A DNA stretch of 64,000 nucleotides from Vogesella indigofera. GTDB taxonomy: Bacteria > Pseudomonadota > Gammaproteobacteria > Burkholderiales > Chromobacteriaceae. The notes below the pieces were generated by a model, which worked only from the letters and a program-made list of their open reading frames with translations, had not been told where the DNA came from and did no database searches. Both the position numbers and the translations under genes were made by a program. Shown piece after piece: positions 8,454-16,539 of the stretch. Location of the stretch: NCBI RefSeq assembly GCF_003633895.1, contig NZ_RBID01000011.1:186001-250000 (forward strand), written 5' to 3'. The stretch's first letter is position 1; every line of letters starts with the position of its first letter.

Positions 8454-8555
8454 CCATGGCTCGCGTTGTGGGTGGAGAAGGGTGCCAGCGTGGTCGGCGG
8501 TTGCTGCGGCATTACCCCGCAACACATCGCCGCGCTGGCGCAGGCCCTGCCGTAA
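8454..8555 (+). pseudogene. C-terminal remnant of homocysteine S-methyltransferase
   Basis: The plus strand reads PWLALWVEKGASVVGG then CCGITPQHIAALAQALP and a stop at 8553-8555. GGCCGITPxHI is the zinc-cysteine motif that closes the homocysteine S-methyltransferase domain (MmuM/MetH/BHMT family). Only about 33 codons remain of roughly 300; the upstream frame shows no family resemblance and there is no start. A methionine-forming enzyme therefore once stood between the encapsulin and metQ genes. Confidence 0.7.
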
Positions 8556-8620
8556 GCGGGTGGGGGCGCCACGGCCGCCGGGGCGGCGGCGTGATCGTGG
8601 TGCCTGAAATTCCATGGGGT

Positions 8621-8673
8621 AATAACAAAACCATTTTTAATCGTTTTTGGTTTTGTGCGGCTTTGGCTAGATT
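8621..8673 (+). promoter_or_regulatory. Conserved activator-type promoter, copy 1
   Basis: AATAACAAAAC (8621-8631), 12 bases, TTTTTGG (8644-8650), 17 bases, TAGATT (8668-8673). The same elements recur with identical spacing at 10674 and 60921. Bases 8640-8654 (ATCGTTTTTGGTTTT) are identical to 10693-10707. The TTTTTGG block sits at the -35 position and is a poor sigma-70 match, which suggests an activator bound upstream. It drives the oxygenase-metQ genes. Confidence 0.6.
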
Positions 8674-8743
8674 GGGGTGGTTCGCAGGCCGTTTGCCTGC
8701 GCTGTGGCAAGCAGCACTGCCCGTTACCCGTCAGGAGCCTCCC

Positions 8744-9766
8744 ATGTCGCAACCCCTGTCACTCAATCTGCCCTTGCTCACGCTGAGCGATCTGGACGGC
8801 AGTCCCGCCCGGCGCGGCGCCTTCCTGCGCGACTTGCGTGCCGCGGCGCGCGATGTCGGTTTCTTCTACCTGAACGGTCACGGCATTGCCGAGGCGCAGG
8901 CGGCGCGGGTGCTGGCCGCAGCGCGTGATTTCTTTGCCCTGCCGCAGGCGGACAAGCGCGCGGTGGACATGGTGCAGTCGCCGCATTTTCGCGGTTACAC
9001 CGCCGCCGGCCACGAGATCACCCGCCAGCAGCCGGACTGGCGCGAGCAGTTCGACATCGGTGCCGAACGCCCGCCGCTGGCCGCGGCCAAGGTGGTGCCG
9101 GTGTGGGCGCGCTTGCAGGGGCCGAACCAGTGGCCGGCAGCGCTGCCGGCACTGCGCCCGGCCTTGCTGGCGTGGCAGGCGGAACTGACCGCGGTGTCGA
9201 TCCGGCTGCTGCGGGCCTTTGCCGAGGCGCTGCAGCAGCCGGCCGACAGCTTCGACGACGCCTTTCTCGCCGCGCCGATCCAGCACCTGAAAATCATCCG
9301 CTACCCCGGCCAGGAGCAGACGCCGAGCGATCAGGGCGTCGGCGCGCACAAGGACAGCGGTTTCCTGACCCTGTTGCTGCAGGACCGCGAAGCCGGGCTG
9401 CAGGTGGAGACCGCCAGCGGCTGGGTCGATGCACCGCCGGTGGCCGGCACCTTCATCGTCAATATCGGCGAAGCGCTGGAGCTGGCCTCCAACGGCTATC
9501 TGCGCGCCACCGTGCACCGCGTGCTCAGCCCGGCGGCGGGGCGCGAGCGGCTGTCGGTGGCGTTTTTCCTCGGCCCGGGGCTGGATGCCACGGTGCCGCT
9601 GCTGCCGCTGACGCCGGAGCTGGCGCGCGAGGCGCCCGGCCCGGCGACCGATCCGGCCAACCCGCTGTTCTACGAAACCGGTTTCAACATGCTCAAGGGC
9701 CGCCTGCGCTCGCACCCGGAGGTGGCGCGCCGCCACTACGCCGACGTGCTGGCCGCCAGCGCCTGA
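8744..9766 (+). CDS. Isopenicillin-N-synthase-like 2OG-Fe(II) oxygenase
   Basis: 340 aa from the ATG at 8744 (CAGGAG lies 8 bases before it; the open frame extends further upstream without homology). The N-terminal DIOX_N region (about 10-125) contains ARDVGFFYLNGHGI. The iron facial triad is in GAHKDSGFLTLL (HxD) and ATVHRVL, and RERLSVAFF supplies the Arg-x-Ser that holds 2-oxoglutarate. It is a cytoplasmic non-haem iron oxygenase. It sits 32 bases before metQ behind a promoter shared with metN, so oxidation of an imported sulfur compound is a reasonable guess, but the substrate is unknown. Confidence 0.85.
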   Translation: MSQPLSLNLPLLTLSDLDGSPARRGAFLRDLRAAARDVGFFYLNGHGIAEAQAARVLAAARDFFALPQADKRAVDMVQSPHFRGYTAAGHEITRQQPDWREQFDIGAERPPLAAAKVVPVWARLQGPNQWPAALPALRPALLAWQAELTAVSIRLLRAFAEALQQPADSFDDAFLAAPIQHLKIIRYPGQEQTPSDQGVGAHKDSGFLTLLLQDREAGLQVETASGWVDAPPVAGTFIVNIGEALELASNGYLRATVHRVLSPAAGRERLSVAFFLGPGLDATVPLLPLTPELAREAPGPATDPANPLFYETGFNMLKGRLRSHPEVARRHYADVLAASA

Positions 9767-9798
9767 ACCTCTCTGTGCCACTACCCGAAGGAAACACC

Positions 9799-10581
9799 AT
9801 GAAACACCGTTCGCTGTTGTCCGCCACCGCCGTGGCGCTGCTGTTTGCCGTGTCGGCCCACGCCGAGGTCCTCACCATCGGTGCCGAGGCGGTGCCGCAC
9901 GCCGAGATTCTCGACCAGGTCAAGGCCCGGCTGGCCAAGGACGGCGTGGAGCTGAAGGTCCGCGTGTTCACCAACGGCCTGCAGGAAAACTTTGCCGTCG
10001 CCAGCAAGGAAATCGACGCCAACTACTTCCAGCACCAGCCCTTCCTCGACGGCTTCAACAAGAGCAAGGGCACCTCGCTGGTGACGGTGGCGGCGATCCA
10101 TGTCGAGCCGTTCGGCGCCTACTCGCGCAAGTACCGCAAGCTGGCCGAGCTGCCGGATGGTGCGGTGGTCGGCATTCCCAATGATCCGTCCAACGCCGCG
10201 CGCGCCCTGTTGCTGCTGCAGAAGCAGGGCCTGATCACGCTGAAGGACCCGGGCAATATCCTGGCCACCGCCCGCGACGTGATTGCCAACCCGAAAAAGC
10301 TGCAGCTGAAGGAGCTGGAGGCGGCGACGCTGCCGCGGCTGCTGACGCAGCTGGATCTGGCGCTGATCAATACCAACTACGCGCTGCAGGCCGGGCTGAA
10401 GCCGACGCAAGACGCGCTGTTCATCGAGGACAAGCGCTCGCCGTACGCCAACATCCTGGTGTCGCGCGCCGACAACCGGCAAAGCCCGGCACTGAAGAAA
10501 CTGGTTGCCGCGCTGACCACGCCGGAGGTGCGCCAGTTTATCGAGCAGAAATACCAGGGCGCGGTGGTGCCGGTGTTCTGA
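9799..10581 (+). CDS. metQ: MetQ-family methionine-binding protein, copy 1
   Basis: 260 aa NlpA/MetQ solute-binding protein. A signal peptide ends at about residue 23 (AVSAHA-EV); there is no lipobox cysteine, so it should be free in the periplasm rather than a lipoprotein. Family motifs include GAEAVPHAEIL, DANYFQHQPFLDGF, GIPNDPSNAARALLLL and LALINTNYAL. It would deliver methionine (or a related sulfur compound) to MetNI, encoded 215 bases downstream. It is closely related to the copy at 12600, so the two flank metNI. AAGGAAACACC precedes the ATG, and a strong terminator follows. Confidence 0.92.
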   Translation: MKHRSLLSATAVALLFAVSAHAEVLTIGAEAVPHAEILDQVKARLAKDGVELKVRVFTNGLQENFAVASKEIDANYFQHQPFLDGFNKSKGTSLVTVAAIHVEPFGAYSRKYRKLAELPDGAVVGIPNDPSNAARALLLLQKQGLITLKDPGNILATARDVIANPKKLQLKELEAATLPRLLTQLDLALINTNYALQAGLKPTQDALFIEDKRSPYANILVSRADNRQSPALKKLVAALTTPEVRQFIEQKYQGAVVPVF

Positions 10582-10607
10582 GCCGCAGCGCGGCAGGCAT
10601 CACCCCG

Positions 10608-10638
10608 GGCGCTGCCGCATGGCAGCGCCTGTTTTTTT
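10608..10638 (+). terminator. Intrinsic terminator after metQ copy 1
   Basis: GGCGCTGCC, loop GCAT, GGCAGCGCC, then TGTTTTTTT. A 9-bp GC stem with a strong U-tract 27 bases past the stop, so metN needs its own promoter. Confidence 0.9.
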
Positions 10639-10673
10639 GCCTTGGCGGTCGCGGTTTTGATATCACAAAAAGT

Positions 10674-10726
10674 AATGAAAAAATCAATTTATATCGTTTT
10701 TGGTTTTTAAGTGGGCGCACTACACT
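10674..10726 (+). promoter_or_regulatory. Conserved activator-type promoter, copy 2 (metNI-metQ)
   Basis: AATGAAAAAAT (10674-10684), 12 bases, TTTTTGG (10697-10703), 17 bases, TACACT (10721-10726), about 70 bases before metN. Spacing is the same as at 8621 and 60921, and 15 bases (10693-10707) are identical to copy 1. Confidence 0.6.
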
Positions 10727-10796
10727 GGCCTCCTGCCAGCGCAAAAGGCGCGGCCGAACACTGAAACACCCACGCCGGGTCTGCGAGAAAGCCACC

Positions 10797-11807
10797 ATGA
10801 TTCAAGTACGAGACCTGACCAAACACTACAGCCACCACGGCCGCCGCGTTGCCGCCCTGGAGCTGGTCAGCCTGCGCATCGACGCAGGCAGCATCTTCGG
10901 CATCATCGGCCGCTCCGGTGCCGGCAAGAGCACGCTGATCCGCTGCCTGAACCTGCTGGAGCGCCCGGACAGCGGCGAGGTGCGCATCGGCGACGACGCG
11001 CTGACCGCCTACAGCGAACGCCAGCTGCAACAGCGCCGCCAGCGTATCGGCATGGTGTTCCAGCACTTCAACCTGCTGCGCTCGCGCACGGTGGCGGCCA
11101 ACGTCCGCTTTCCGCTGGAGCTGGCCGGCGAGCTGGACGCCGCGCAGATGGATGCGCGGGTGGACGAGCTGCTGGCGCTGGTCGGGCTGCAGGATCACCA
11201 GCACAAGCGCCCGGCGCAGCTGTCCGGCGGCCAGAAGCAGCGTGTCGGCATTGCCCGCGCACTGGCCAACCATCCCGATGTGCTGCTGTGCGACGAGGCG
11301 ACCTCGGCGCTGGACCCGGAAACCACCGATTCGATCCTGGCGCTCTTGGCCGACATCAACCGCCAGCTGCGGCTGACCATCGTGCTGATTACCCACGACA
11401 TGCGCGTCATCCGCCAGCTGTGCGACGAGGTGGCAGTGCTCGATCACGGCCGCGTGGTGGAGCAGGGGCGGGTGATCGACGTGTTGCTGCAGCCGCAGCA
11501 CGCGGTGACGCAGAGCCTGCTGGCGGAGACCGGTTTCGGCCAGGGCGCGCTGCAGGGGCAGTGGCGCGAGCGCATCAGCACGCCGGTGCTGAAGCTGACC
11601 TTTGTCGGCGAGCCGGCGCTGCAGCCGGTGCTGGACAAGGTTGGCCGCGAGACCGGCCTGCGCGTCAACCTGCTGGCCGGCACGCTGTCGGAAATCAAGG
11701 CCACGCCGTTTGGCCAGCTGCTGGCCGGGGTGGTGGCCAGCGATGTCGCGGTGTCGGCATTGCCGGACATTTTTGCCCGCGAGGGTGTGCGTTGCGAGGT
11801 GCTGTGA
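10797..11807 (+). CDS. metN: Methionine ABC transporter ATP-binding protein
   Basis: 336 aa. ABC ATPase with Walker A GRSGAGKST (38-46), Q-loop region MVFQHFNLL, signature LSGGQKQRV and Walker B VLLCDEATSALD (about 165). The last ~70 residues match the NIL domain of MetN, where intracellular methionine binds and inhibits transport (TPVLKLTFVGEPALQPVLD onward). The stop overlaps the metI start by one base (TGATG). A one-mismatch repeat copy (AAGGTTGGCCGCGA) is in frame at 11637. Confidence 0.95.
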   Translation: MIQVRDLTKHYSHHGRRVAALELVSLRIDAGSIFGIIGRSGAGKSTLIRCLNLLERPDSGEVRIGDDALTAYSERQLQQRRQRIGMVFQHFNLLRSRTVAANVRFPLELAGELDAAQMDARVDELLALVGLQDHQHKRPAQLSGGQKQRVGIARALANHPDVLLCDEATSALDPETTDSILALLADINRQLRLTIVLITHDMRVIRQLCDEVAVLDHGRVVEQGRVIDVLLQPQHAVTQSLLAETGFGQGALQGQWRERISTPVLKLTFVGEPALQPVLDKVGRETGLRVNLLAGTLSEIKATPFGQLLAGVVASDVAVSALPDIFAREGVRCEVL

Positions 11808-12484
11808 TGACGGATTTTGACTGGAACCTGTTACTGAGCATGGACTGGCCGGAGATCGGCGCCGCCACGCTGGATACGCTGACCATGCTGGGGGTGTCGC
11901 TGCTGGCGACGGTGGCGCTGGGGCTGCCGCTGGGCGTGTTGCTGTACGTCACCGCCCCCGGCCAGCTGCGCGCACGGCCGCGGCTGTACGCGGTGCTGTC
12001 CTTCTTGGTGAACGTGCTGCGCTCGCTGCCGTTCGTGATCCTGCTGATCGTGCTGATTCCGCTGACGCTGCTGCTGGTCGGCACCTCCATCGGCGTCGCC
12101 GGTGCCATCGTGCCGCTGGTGGTGGGCGCGGTGCCGTTCTTCGGCCGGCTGGTGGAAAACGTGTTGCGCGAGGTCGATCGCGGCGTGATCGAGGCCAGCC
12201 AGGCGATGGGCGCACGCCTGCCGCAGATCGTGCTCAAGGTGCTGCTGCCGGAGGCGCTGCCCGGCCTGATCGGCGCGGCGACGGTGACCGCGGTGGCGCT
12301 GGTCGGCTACACCGCGATGTCCGGTGTCATCGGCGGCGGCGGGCTAGGCGACCTCGCGGTGCGCTACGGCTACCAGCGCTTCCAGACCGAGGTGATGGTC
12401 GTCACCGTGGCGCTGCTGCTGGTGCTGGTCCAGCTGCTGCAATCCGCCGGTGACCGCCTGGTGCGCCGTTGTCGCTTTGACTGA
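11807..12484 (+). CDS. metI: Methionine ABC transporter permease
   Basis: 225 aa inner membrane permease with about five hydrophobic helices. The EAA coupling loop is IEASQAMGARLPQIVLKVLLP (about 126-146), followed by GYTAMSGVIGGGGLGDLAVRYG, a MetI signature. It pairs with MetN and receives substrate from MetQ. The ATG is shared with the metN stop (TGATG), so the two are translationally coupled. Confidence 0.95.
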   Translation: MTDFDWNLLLSMDWPEIGAATLDTLTMLGVSLLATVALGLPLGVLLYVTAPGQLRARPRLYAVLSFLVNVLRSLPFVILLIVLIPLTLLLVGTSIGVAGAIVPLVVGAVPFFGRLVENVLREVDRGVIEASQAMGARLPQIVLKVLLPEALPGLIGAATVTAVALVGYTAMSGVIGGGGLGDLAVRYGYQRFQTEVMVVTVALLLVLVQLLQSAGDRLVRRCRFD

Positions 12485-12599
12485 CGCTTTCTGATTTCTC
12501 CGCGGCCCTGGCGCCGCAACCCTTTCCCATGCTGTGCCCCTGCATGCCCTGGCCCATCCGGCCCGGGCAGGGGGAAGCCTTACTCTCGAAAAGGAAACC

Positions 12600-13391
12600 A
12601 TGATGACTCGCCTGACCAAACTTGCTCTTGCTTTCAGCCTTGCCGGTTTCACCTTTGCCGCCCAGGCGCAGAACGTGAAGCTGACCGTGGCCGCCTCGCC
12701 GGTGCCGCACGCCGAGCTGCTGGATGCGCTGAAACCGACTCTCGCCAAACAGGGCGTGGATCTGGACGTGAAGGTGTTCAACGACTACGTGCTGCCCAAC
12801 ACCCAGGTGCAGGAAAAGCAGCTGGACGCCAACTTCTTCCAGCACATCCCGTATCTGGACAAGTTCAACAAGGACCGCGGCACCAATCTGGTGGTGGCCA
12901 GCAAACCGGTGCACATCGAGCCGTTTGCCGCCTACTCGCTGAAGGTGAAACGGGTGGCCGAGCTAAAGGACGGCGCCACGGTGGCGATTCCCAATGACCC
13001 GACCAACGCCGGCCGCGCCTTGCTGCTGCTGGACCAGGGCGGCGTGATCAAGCTGAAGGACCGCAAGAACATCTACCCGACCACCAAGGACATTGCGGCC
13101 AACCCCAAGCATCTGAAGATCAAGGAACTGGAAGCCGCCACCCTGCCGCGGGTGCTGAACCAGGTGGATCTGGCGCTGATCAACGCCAATTACGCGCTGG
13201 AAGCCAAGCTCAATCCGAAGAAGGACGGCCTGTTCACCGAGACCACCTCGCCGTACGCCAACCTGCTGGTGGCGCGTCCGGACAACAAGGACAGCGCCGC
13301 GGTGAAGAAACTGGCGGCCGCGCTGAACAGCCCGGAAGCGAAGCGCTTCATTGAAAGCAAGTACCAGGGCGCGGTGGTGCCGGCGTTCTGA
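12600..13391 (+). CDS. metQ: MetQ-family methionine-binding protein, copy 2
   Basis: 263 aa. A signal peptide ends near residue 25 (FTFAAQA-QN), again without a lipobox cysteine. The start chosen is the first of two ATGs after AAAAGGAAACC; the open frame extends upstream without homology. SPVPHAELLDALKP, DANFFQHIPYLDKF, AIPNDPTNAGRALLLLD and LALINANYALE are MetQ features. Similarity to copy 1 runs the full length and both end YQGAVVPxF, so they are likely duplicates that may differ in ligand (for example L- versus D-methionine or an oxidised form; not decidable here). Confidence 0.92.
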   Translation: MMTRLTKLALAFSLAGFTFAAQAQNVKLTVAASPVPHAELLDALKPTLAKQGVDLDVKVFNDYVLPNTQVQEKQLDANFFQHIPYLDKFNKDRGTNLVVASKPVHIEPFAAYSLKVKRVAELKDGATVAIPNDPTNAGRALLLLDQGGVIKLKDRKNIYPTTKDIAANPKHLKIKELEAATLPRVLNQVDLALINANYALEAKLNPKKDGLFTETTSPYANLLVARPDNKDSAAVKKLAAALNSPEAKRFIESKYQGAVVPAF

Positions 13392-13459
13392 GCCGGGCCG
13401 GAGGCCTGACCCCGTGGCGCCGCGGTTGCCGGCACCACTGCCAGTGACAAGGAGCAAGC

Positions 13460-13609
13460 ATGTCTGCCATCCCGCATCCGCCGTCAGCGGCCACGGCCCC
13501 GACTGCCGGGCGTACTGCCTACACTCAAGCCCCTGGTGTGCTGTTCGGTACGCGCCCCTTGCCCGAGCTGGCACGGCTCAGCGCGCTGCCCTGCCTGCGC
13601 CTGTGTTGA
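13460..13609 (+). CDS. Small ORF, possible leader peptide ahead of cbs
   Basis: 49 codons starting MSAIPHPPSA and ending PCLRLC, with a textbook ribosome binding site (AAGGAG, 6 bases before the ATG). It ends 90 bases before the cystathionine beta-synthase start. It has no recognisable domain. Two cysteine codons (TGC, TGT) lie in its last five codons, a layout used by cysteine-responsive leader peptides elsewhere, so a role in sensing cysteine supply is possible but unproven. The remaining bases (13392-13459 and 13610-13699) show no clear promoter. Confidence 0.4.
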   Translation: MSAIPHPPSAATAPTAGRTAYTQAPGVLFGTRPLPELARLSALPCLRLC

Positions 13610-13699
13610 GCCGCCACCCCCGTTGTCCCATGCCGACCGCGCCCGCCCATGAGGCGCGGCGGCACCACTGAATGCCGGAATGTAACCCAAGGAAATACC

Positions 13700-15142
13700 A
13701 TGACTGTCTCTTCCCCGGTGCTGGCACCCGCCGCACCGTCCGTGGCACCGCCGCCGCGCAGCATCCTGCCACCGCGCAGCCGTGGCGTGCTGGAGATGAT
13801 CGGCAACACCCCGCTGCTGCGGGTGCGCCATCTCGATACCGGCCCCTGCGAGCTGTACCTGAAGCTGGAAAACCAGAACCCGGCCGGCTCGATCAAGGAC
13901 CGCGTCGCGCTGTCGATGATCGAAGCCGCCGAACGTGACGGCAAGCTGGCGCCCGGCGGCACCATCATCGAAGCCACCGCCGGCAATACCGGCCTTGGCC
14001 TCGCGCTGGTCGCCTCGCAAAAGGGCTACCGCCTGATCCTGGTGGTGCCGGACAAGATGAGCCGCGAAAAGGTGCTGCACCTGCAGGCGCTGGGCGCGCA
14101 GGTGATCCTGACCCGCTCCGATGTCGGCAAGGGCGATCCGGACTACTACCAGGACCGCGCCGCACGGCTGGCCGCCACCATCCCCGGCGCCTTCTACATC
14201 GACCAGTTCAACAATGCCGCCAACCCGCTGGCGCACGAAACCGGCACCGGGCCGGAAATCTGGGCGCAGCTGGACGGCAAGGTGGACGCGGTGGTGGTCG
14301 GCGTCGGCTCCAGCGGCACGCTCAGCGGACTGACGCGCTTTTTTGGCCGGGTGTCGCCGCACACCGAGTTCGTGCTCGCCGATCCGCAAGGCTCGATCCT
14401 GGCCGACCACATCGAACACGGCCATCACGGCGCCGCCGGCAGCTGGCTGGTGGAGGGCATCGGCGAGGACTTCATCCCGCCGCTGGCCGACTTCAGCAAG
14501 GTTGGCCGCAGCTACCGTATCAGCGACCGGCAAAGCTTTGACAGCGCGCGCGAGCTGCTGCGCCACGAGGGCATCCTCGGCGGCTCGTCCACCGGCACGC
14601 TGCTGGCCGCCGCGCTGCAGTACTGCCGCGCGCAGACCACGCCGAAGCGGGTGGTGACCTTCGTCTGCGACAGTGGCAACAAGTACCTGTCCAAGATGTA
14701 CAACGACTTCTGGCTGTTCGACCAGGGCCTGCACCAGCCGCCGCAGGTGGGCAACATCACCGACCTGATCGCGCGCCGCCACGATCACGGCCACAGCGTG
14801 GTGTGCCACCCGGACGAGCCGCTGACCGTGGTCTACCAGCGCATGCGGCTGCACGACGTGTCGCAGCTGCCGGTGATCGACGGCGAGCGCGTGATCGGCC
14901 TGATCGACGAATGGGATTTGCTGATGTCGGTGCACGGCGAGCCGGAAAACTTCCACCAGCCGGTGTTCACCGCGATGAGCAGCAATGTCGAGACCATCTC
15001 GCCGCGCGCCTCGCTGCAGGACCTGCTGCTGGTGTTCAACAACGGCCATATCGCGGTGGTGATCGAGCGCGAGCGCTACCTCGGCCTGATCACGCAGAGC
15101 GACCTGCTGACCTACTGGCGCCAGCGCGTCGGCGCCGCCTGA
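13700..15142 (+). CDS. cbs: Cystathionine beta-synthase with CBS domain pair
   Basis: 480 aa. After a Pro/Ala-rich leader of about 28 residues comes a fold-type II PLP domain: the lysine is K66 in NPAGSIKDR and the phosphate loop is GVGSSGT. A tandem CBS-domain pair fills about 350-475 (VIDGERVIGLIDEWDLL; VVIERERYLGLITQSDLL). It should condense homocysteine and serine to cystathionine. The CBS pair is where S-adenosylmethionine acts in eukaryotic enzymes; ligand unknown here. AAGGAAATACC precedes the ATG. A 13-base repeat copy lies in frame at 14498 (KVGRS). Confidence 0.9.
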   Translation: MTVSSPVLAPAAPSVAPPPRSILPPRSRGVLEMIGNTPLLRVRHLDTGPCELYLKLENQNPAGSIKDRVALSMIEAAERDGKLAPGGTIIEATAGNTGLGLALVASQKGYRLILVVPDKMSREKVLHLQALGAQVILTRSDVGKGDPDYYQDRAARLAATIPGAFYIDQFNNAANPLAHETGTGPEIWAQLDGKVDAVVVGVGSSGTLSGLTRFFGRVSPHTEFVLADPQGSILADHIEHGHHGAAGSWLVEGIGEDFIPPLADFSKVGRSYRISDRQSFDSARELLRHEGILGGSSTGTLLAAALQYCRAQTTPKRVVTFVCDSGNKYLSKMYNDFWLFDQGLHQPPQVGNITDLIARRHDHGHSVVCHPDEPLTVVYQRMRLHDVSQLPVIDGERVIGLIDEWDLLMSVHGEPENFHQPVFTAMSSNVETISPRASLQDLLLVFNNGHIAVVIERERYLGLITQSDLLTYWRQRVGAA

Positions 15143-15189
15143 GCCAACCCTCTTGATCCGCAACGCATGGCGGCCGCTGCCGCCGCGCG

Positions 15190-15203
15190 TTGCGGCCAAC
15201 CTT
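15190..15203 (-). repeat. Window-wide 14-mer, single copy between cbs and the lyase gene
   Basis: An exact AAGGTTGGCCGCAA on the minus strand in the 76-base gap, 16 bases before the next ATG. Confidence 0.9.
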
Positions 15204-15218
15204 TTGCAAGGACACAAC

Positions 15219-16367
15219 ATGAGCACCGATTTCCACACCCTGTCCGTGACCGCCGGCCTGCACGATGACCCGTTCGGCGCGGTGATCCCGCCGATCTACG
15301 CCACCTCCACCTACCGCCAGCACGCACCGGGCGAGCACAGCGGCTACGAGTACTCGCGCAGCCAGAACCCGACGCGCGAGGCGCTGGAGCGCGCCGTCGC
15401 CGAACTGGAAGGCGGCGTGCGCGGCTACGCCTTCGGCTCCGGCCTTGCCGCCATCGCCACCGTGCTCGACCTGCTGCCGGCCGGCAGCCACATCGTCGCC
15501 ATCGACGACCTGTACGGCGGCTCGGTGCGGCTGTTCGACCGCGTGCGCAGCCAGTCGGCCGGGCTGTCCATCAGCTATGTGCCGTCCGACGACCCGGCGG
15601 CGCTGGAGGCGGCCATCCGGCCTAATACCCGCATGCTGTGGGTGGAGACGCCGTCCAACCCGCTGAACCGGCTGGCTGACCTCGCGCAACTGGCCGACAT
15701 CGCCCGCCGCCACCAGCTGCTGGCGGTGGCCGACAACACCTTTGCCTCGCCGGTGATCCAGCAGCCGCTGGGCTACGGTTTCGACATCGTGCTGCACTCG
15801 GCCACCAAGTACCTGAACGGCCACTCCGACGTGATCGCCGGGGTGGCGGTGGTGTCGAAAGACCGGCCGCAGCTGGCCGAACAGCTGGCCTTCCTGCACA
15901 ACGCCACCGGCGCCATTCTGGACCCGTTCTCCAGCTTCCTGGTGCTGCGCGGCATCCGCACTCTGGCGCTGCGCGTCGAGCAGCACAGCCGCAATGCGCA
16001 GGCCATCGCGCAGTGGCTGGAAAGCCATCCGCGCGTGACGCGGGTGCTGTATCCGGGGCTGGCGAGCCATCCGCAGCACGCGCTGGCCAAACAGCAGATG
16101 CGCCACTTCGGCGGCATCGTGTCCTTCTATCTCGATGGCGGCGCGGCGGAGGTAAAGGCGGTGCTGGGCAGGAGCCGGCTGTTCACGCTGGCGGAGAGCC
16201 TGGGCGGGGTGGAGAGCCTGGTGTGCGTGCCGGTGGCGATGACGCACGCCTCGGTGCCGGCCGAACGCCGCGCGCTGCTGGGCATCAGCGACAACCTGAT
16301 CCGCTTGTCGGTCGGCATCGAGTCGGCGGAGGCGCTGATCGCCGATCTGGCACAGGCGCTGGCGTAG
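15219..16367 (+). CDS. Cystathionine gamma-lyase / trans-sulfuration PLP enzyme
   Basis: 382 aa Cys/Met metabolism PLP enzyme. The PLP lysine is K197 in HSATKYLNGHSDVIAG; YEYSRSQNPTREALE, ETPSNPLN and the C-terminal RLSVGIES are family signatures. Next to cystathionine beta-synthase the likeliest reaction is cleavage of cystathionine to cysteine, 2-oxobutyrate and ammonia, completing reverse transsulfuration; cystathionine gamma-synthase is the alternative, and the sequence does not exclude it. It is in an apparent operon with cbs and ends in a strong terminator. TGCAAGGA precedes the ATG. Confidence 0.88.
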   Translation: MSTDFHTLSVTAGLHDDPFGAVIPPIYATSTYRQHAPGEHSGYEYSRSQNPTREALERAVAELEGGVRGYAFGSGLAAIATVLDLLPAGSHIVAIDDLYGGSVRLFDRVRSQSAGLSISYVPSDDPAALEAAIRPNTRMLWVETPSNPLNRLADLAQLADIARRHQLLAVADNTFASPVIQQPLGYGFDIVLHSATKYLNGHSDVIAGVAVVSKDRPQLAEQLAFLHNATGAILDPFSSFLVLRGIRTLALRVEQHSRNAQAIAQWLESHPRVTRVLYPGLASHPQHALAKQQMRHFGGIVSFYLDGGAAEVKAVLGRSRLFTLAESLGGVESLVCVPVAMTHASVPAERRALLGISDNLIRLSVGIESAEALIADLAQALA

Positions 16368-16389
16368 GCGTTTTGCCGCGCGGATGACA

Positions 16390-16413
16390 CCCCGGCCCTG
16401 CGCCGGGGTTTTT
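16390..16413 (+). terminator. Intrinsic terminator of the cbs operon
   Basis: CCCCGGC, loop CCTGC, GCCGGGG, then TTTTTC, 22 bases past the stop. Confidence 0.88.
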
Positions 16414-16539
16414 CATGGCGTTTGCCGCTGCCGGAATATGGACTGCAGCGGCGCGGCGATAAGCTGTTGCGATTTTCTTGGTTCTGCTGCGGCCGCGCGC
16501 CGGATAAGGTGGGCGAAACGGTGTGGAGGAGGGCCAGCG

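Noticed and set aside
8640-8673. Sigma-54 promoter
   Set aside because: The GG of TTTTTGG is not followed by GC at the required 10-base distance in any of the three copies.
8279-8743. N-terminal extension of the oxygenase from the longer open frame
   Set aside because: The extension reads through the hairpin, the methyltransferase relic and the promoter; the ATG at 8744 has a ribosome binding site and the family N-terminus begins there.
13484-15238. A 584-codon minus-strand open frame opposite cbs
   Set aside because: Shadow of cbs caused by high GC at third positions; no domains and no ribosome binding site.
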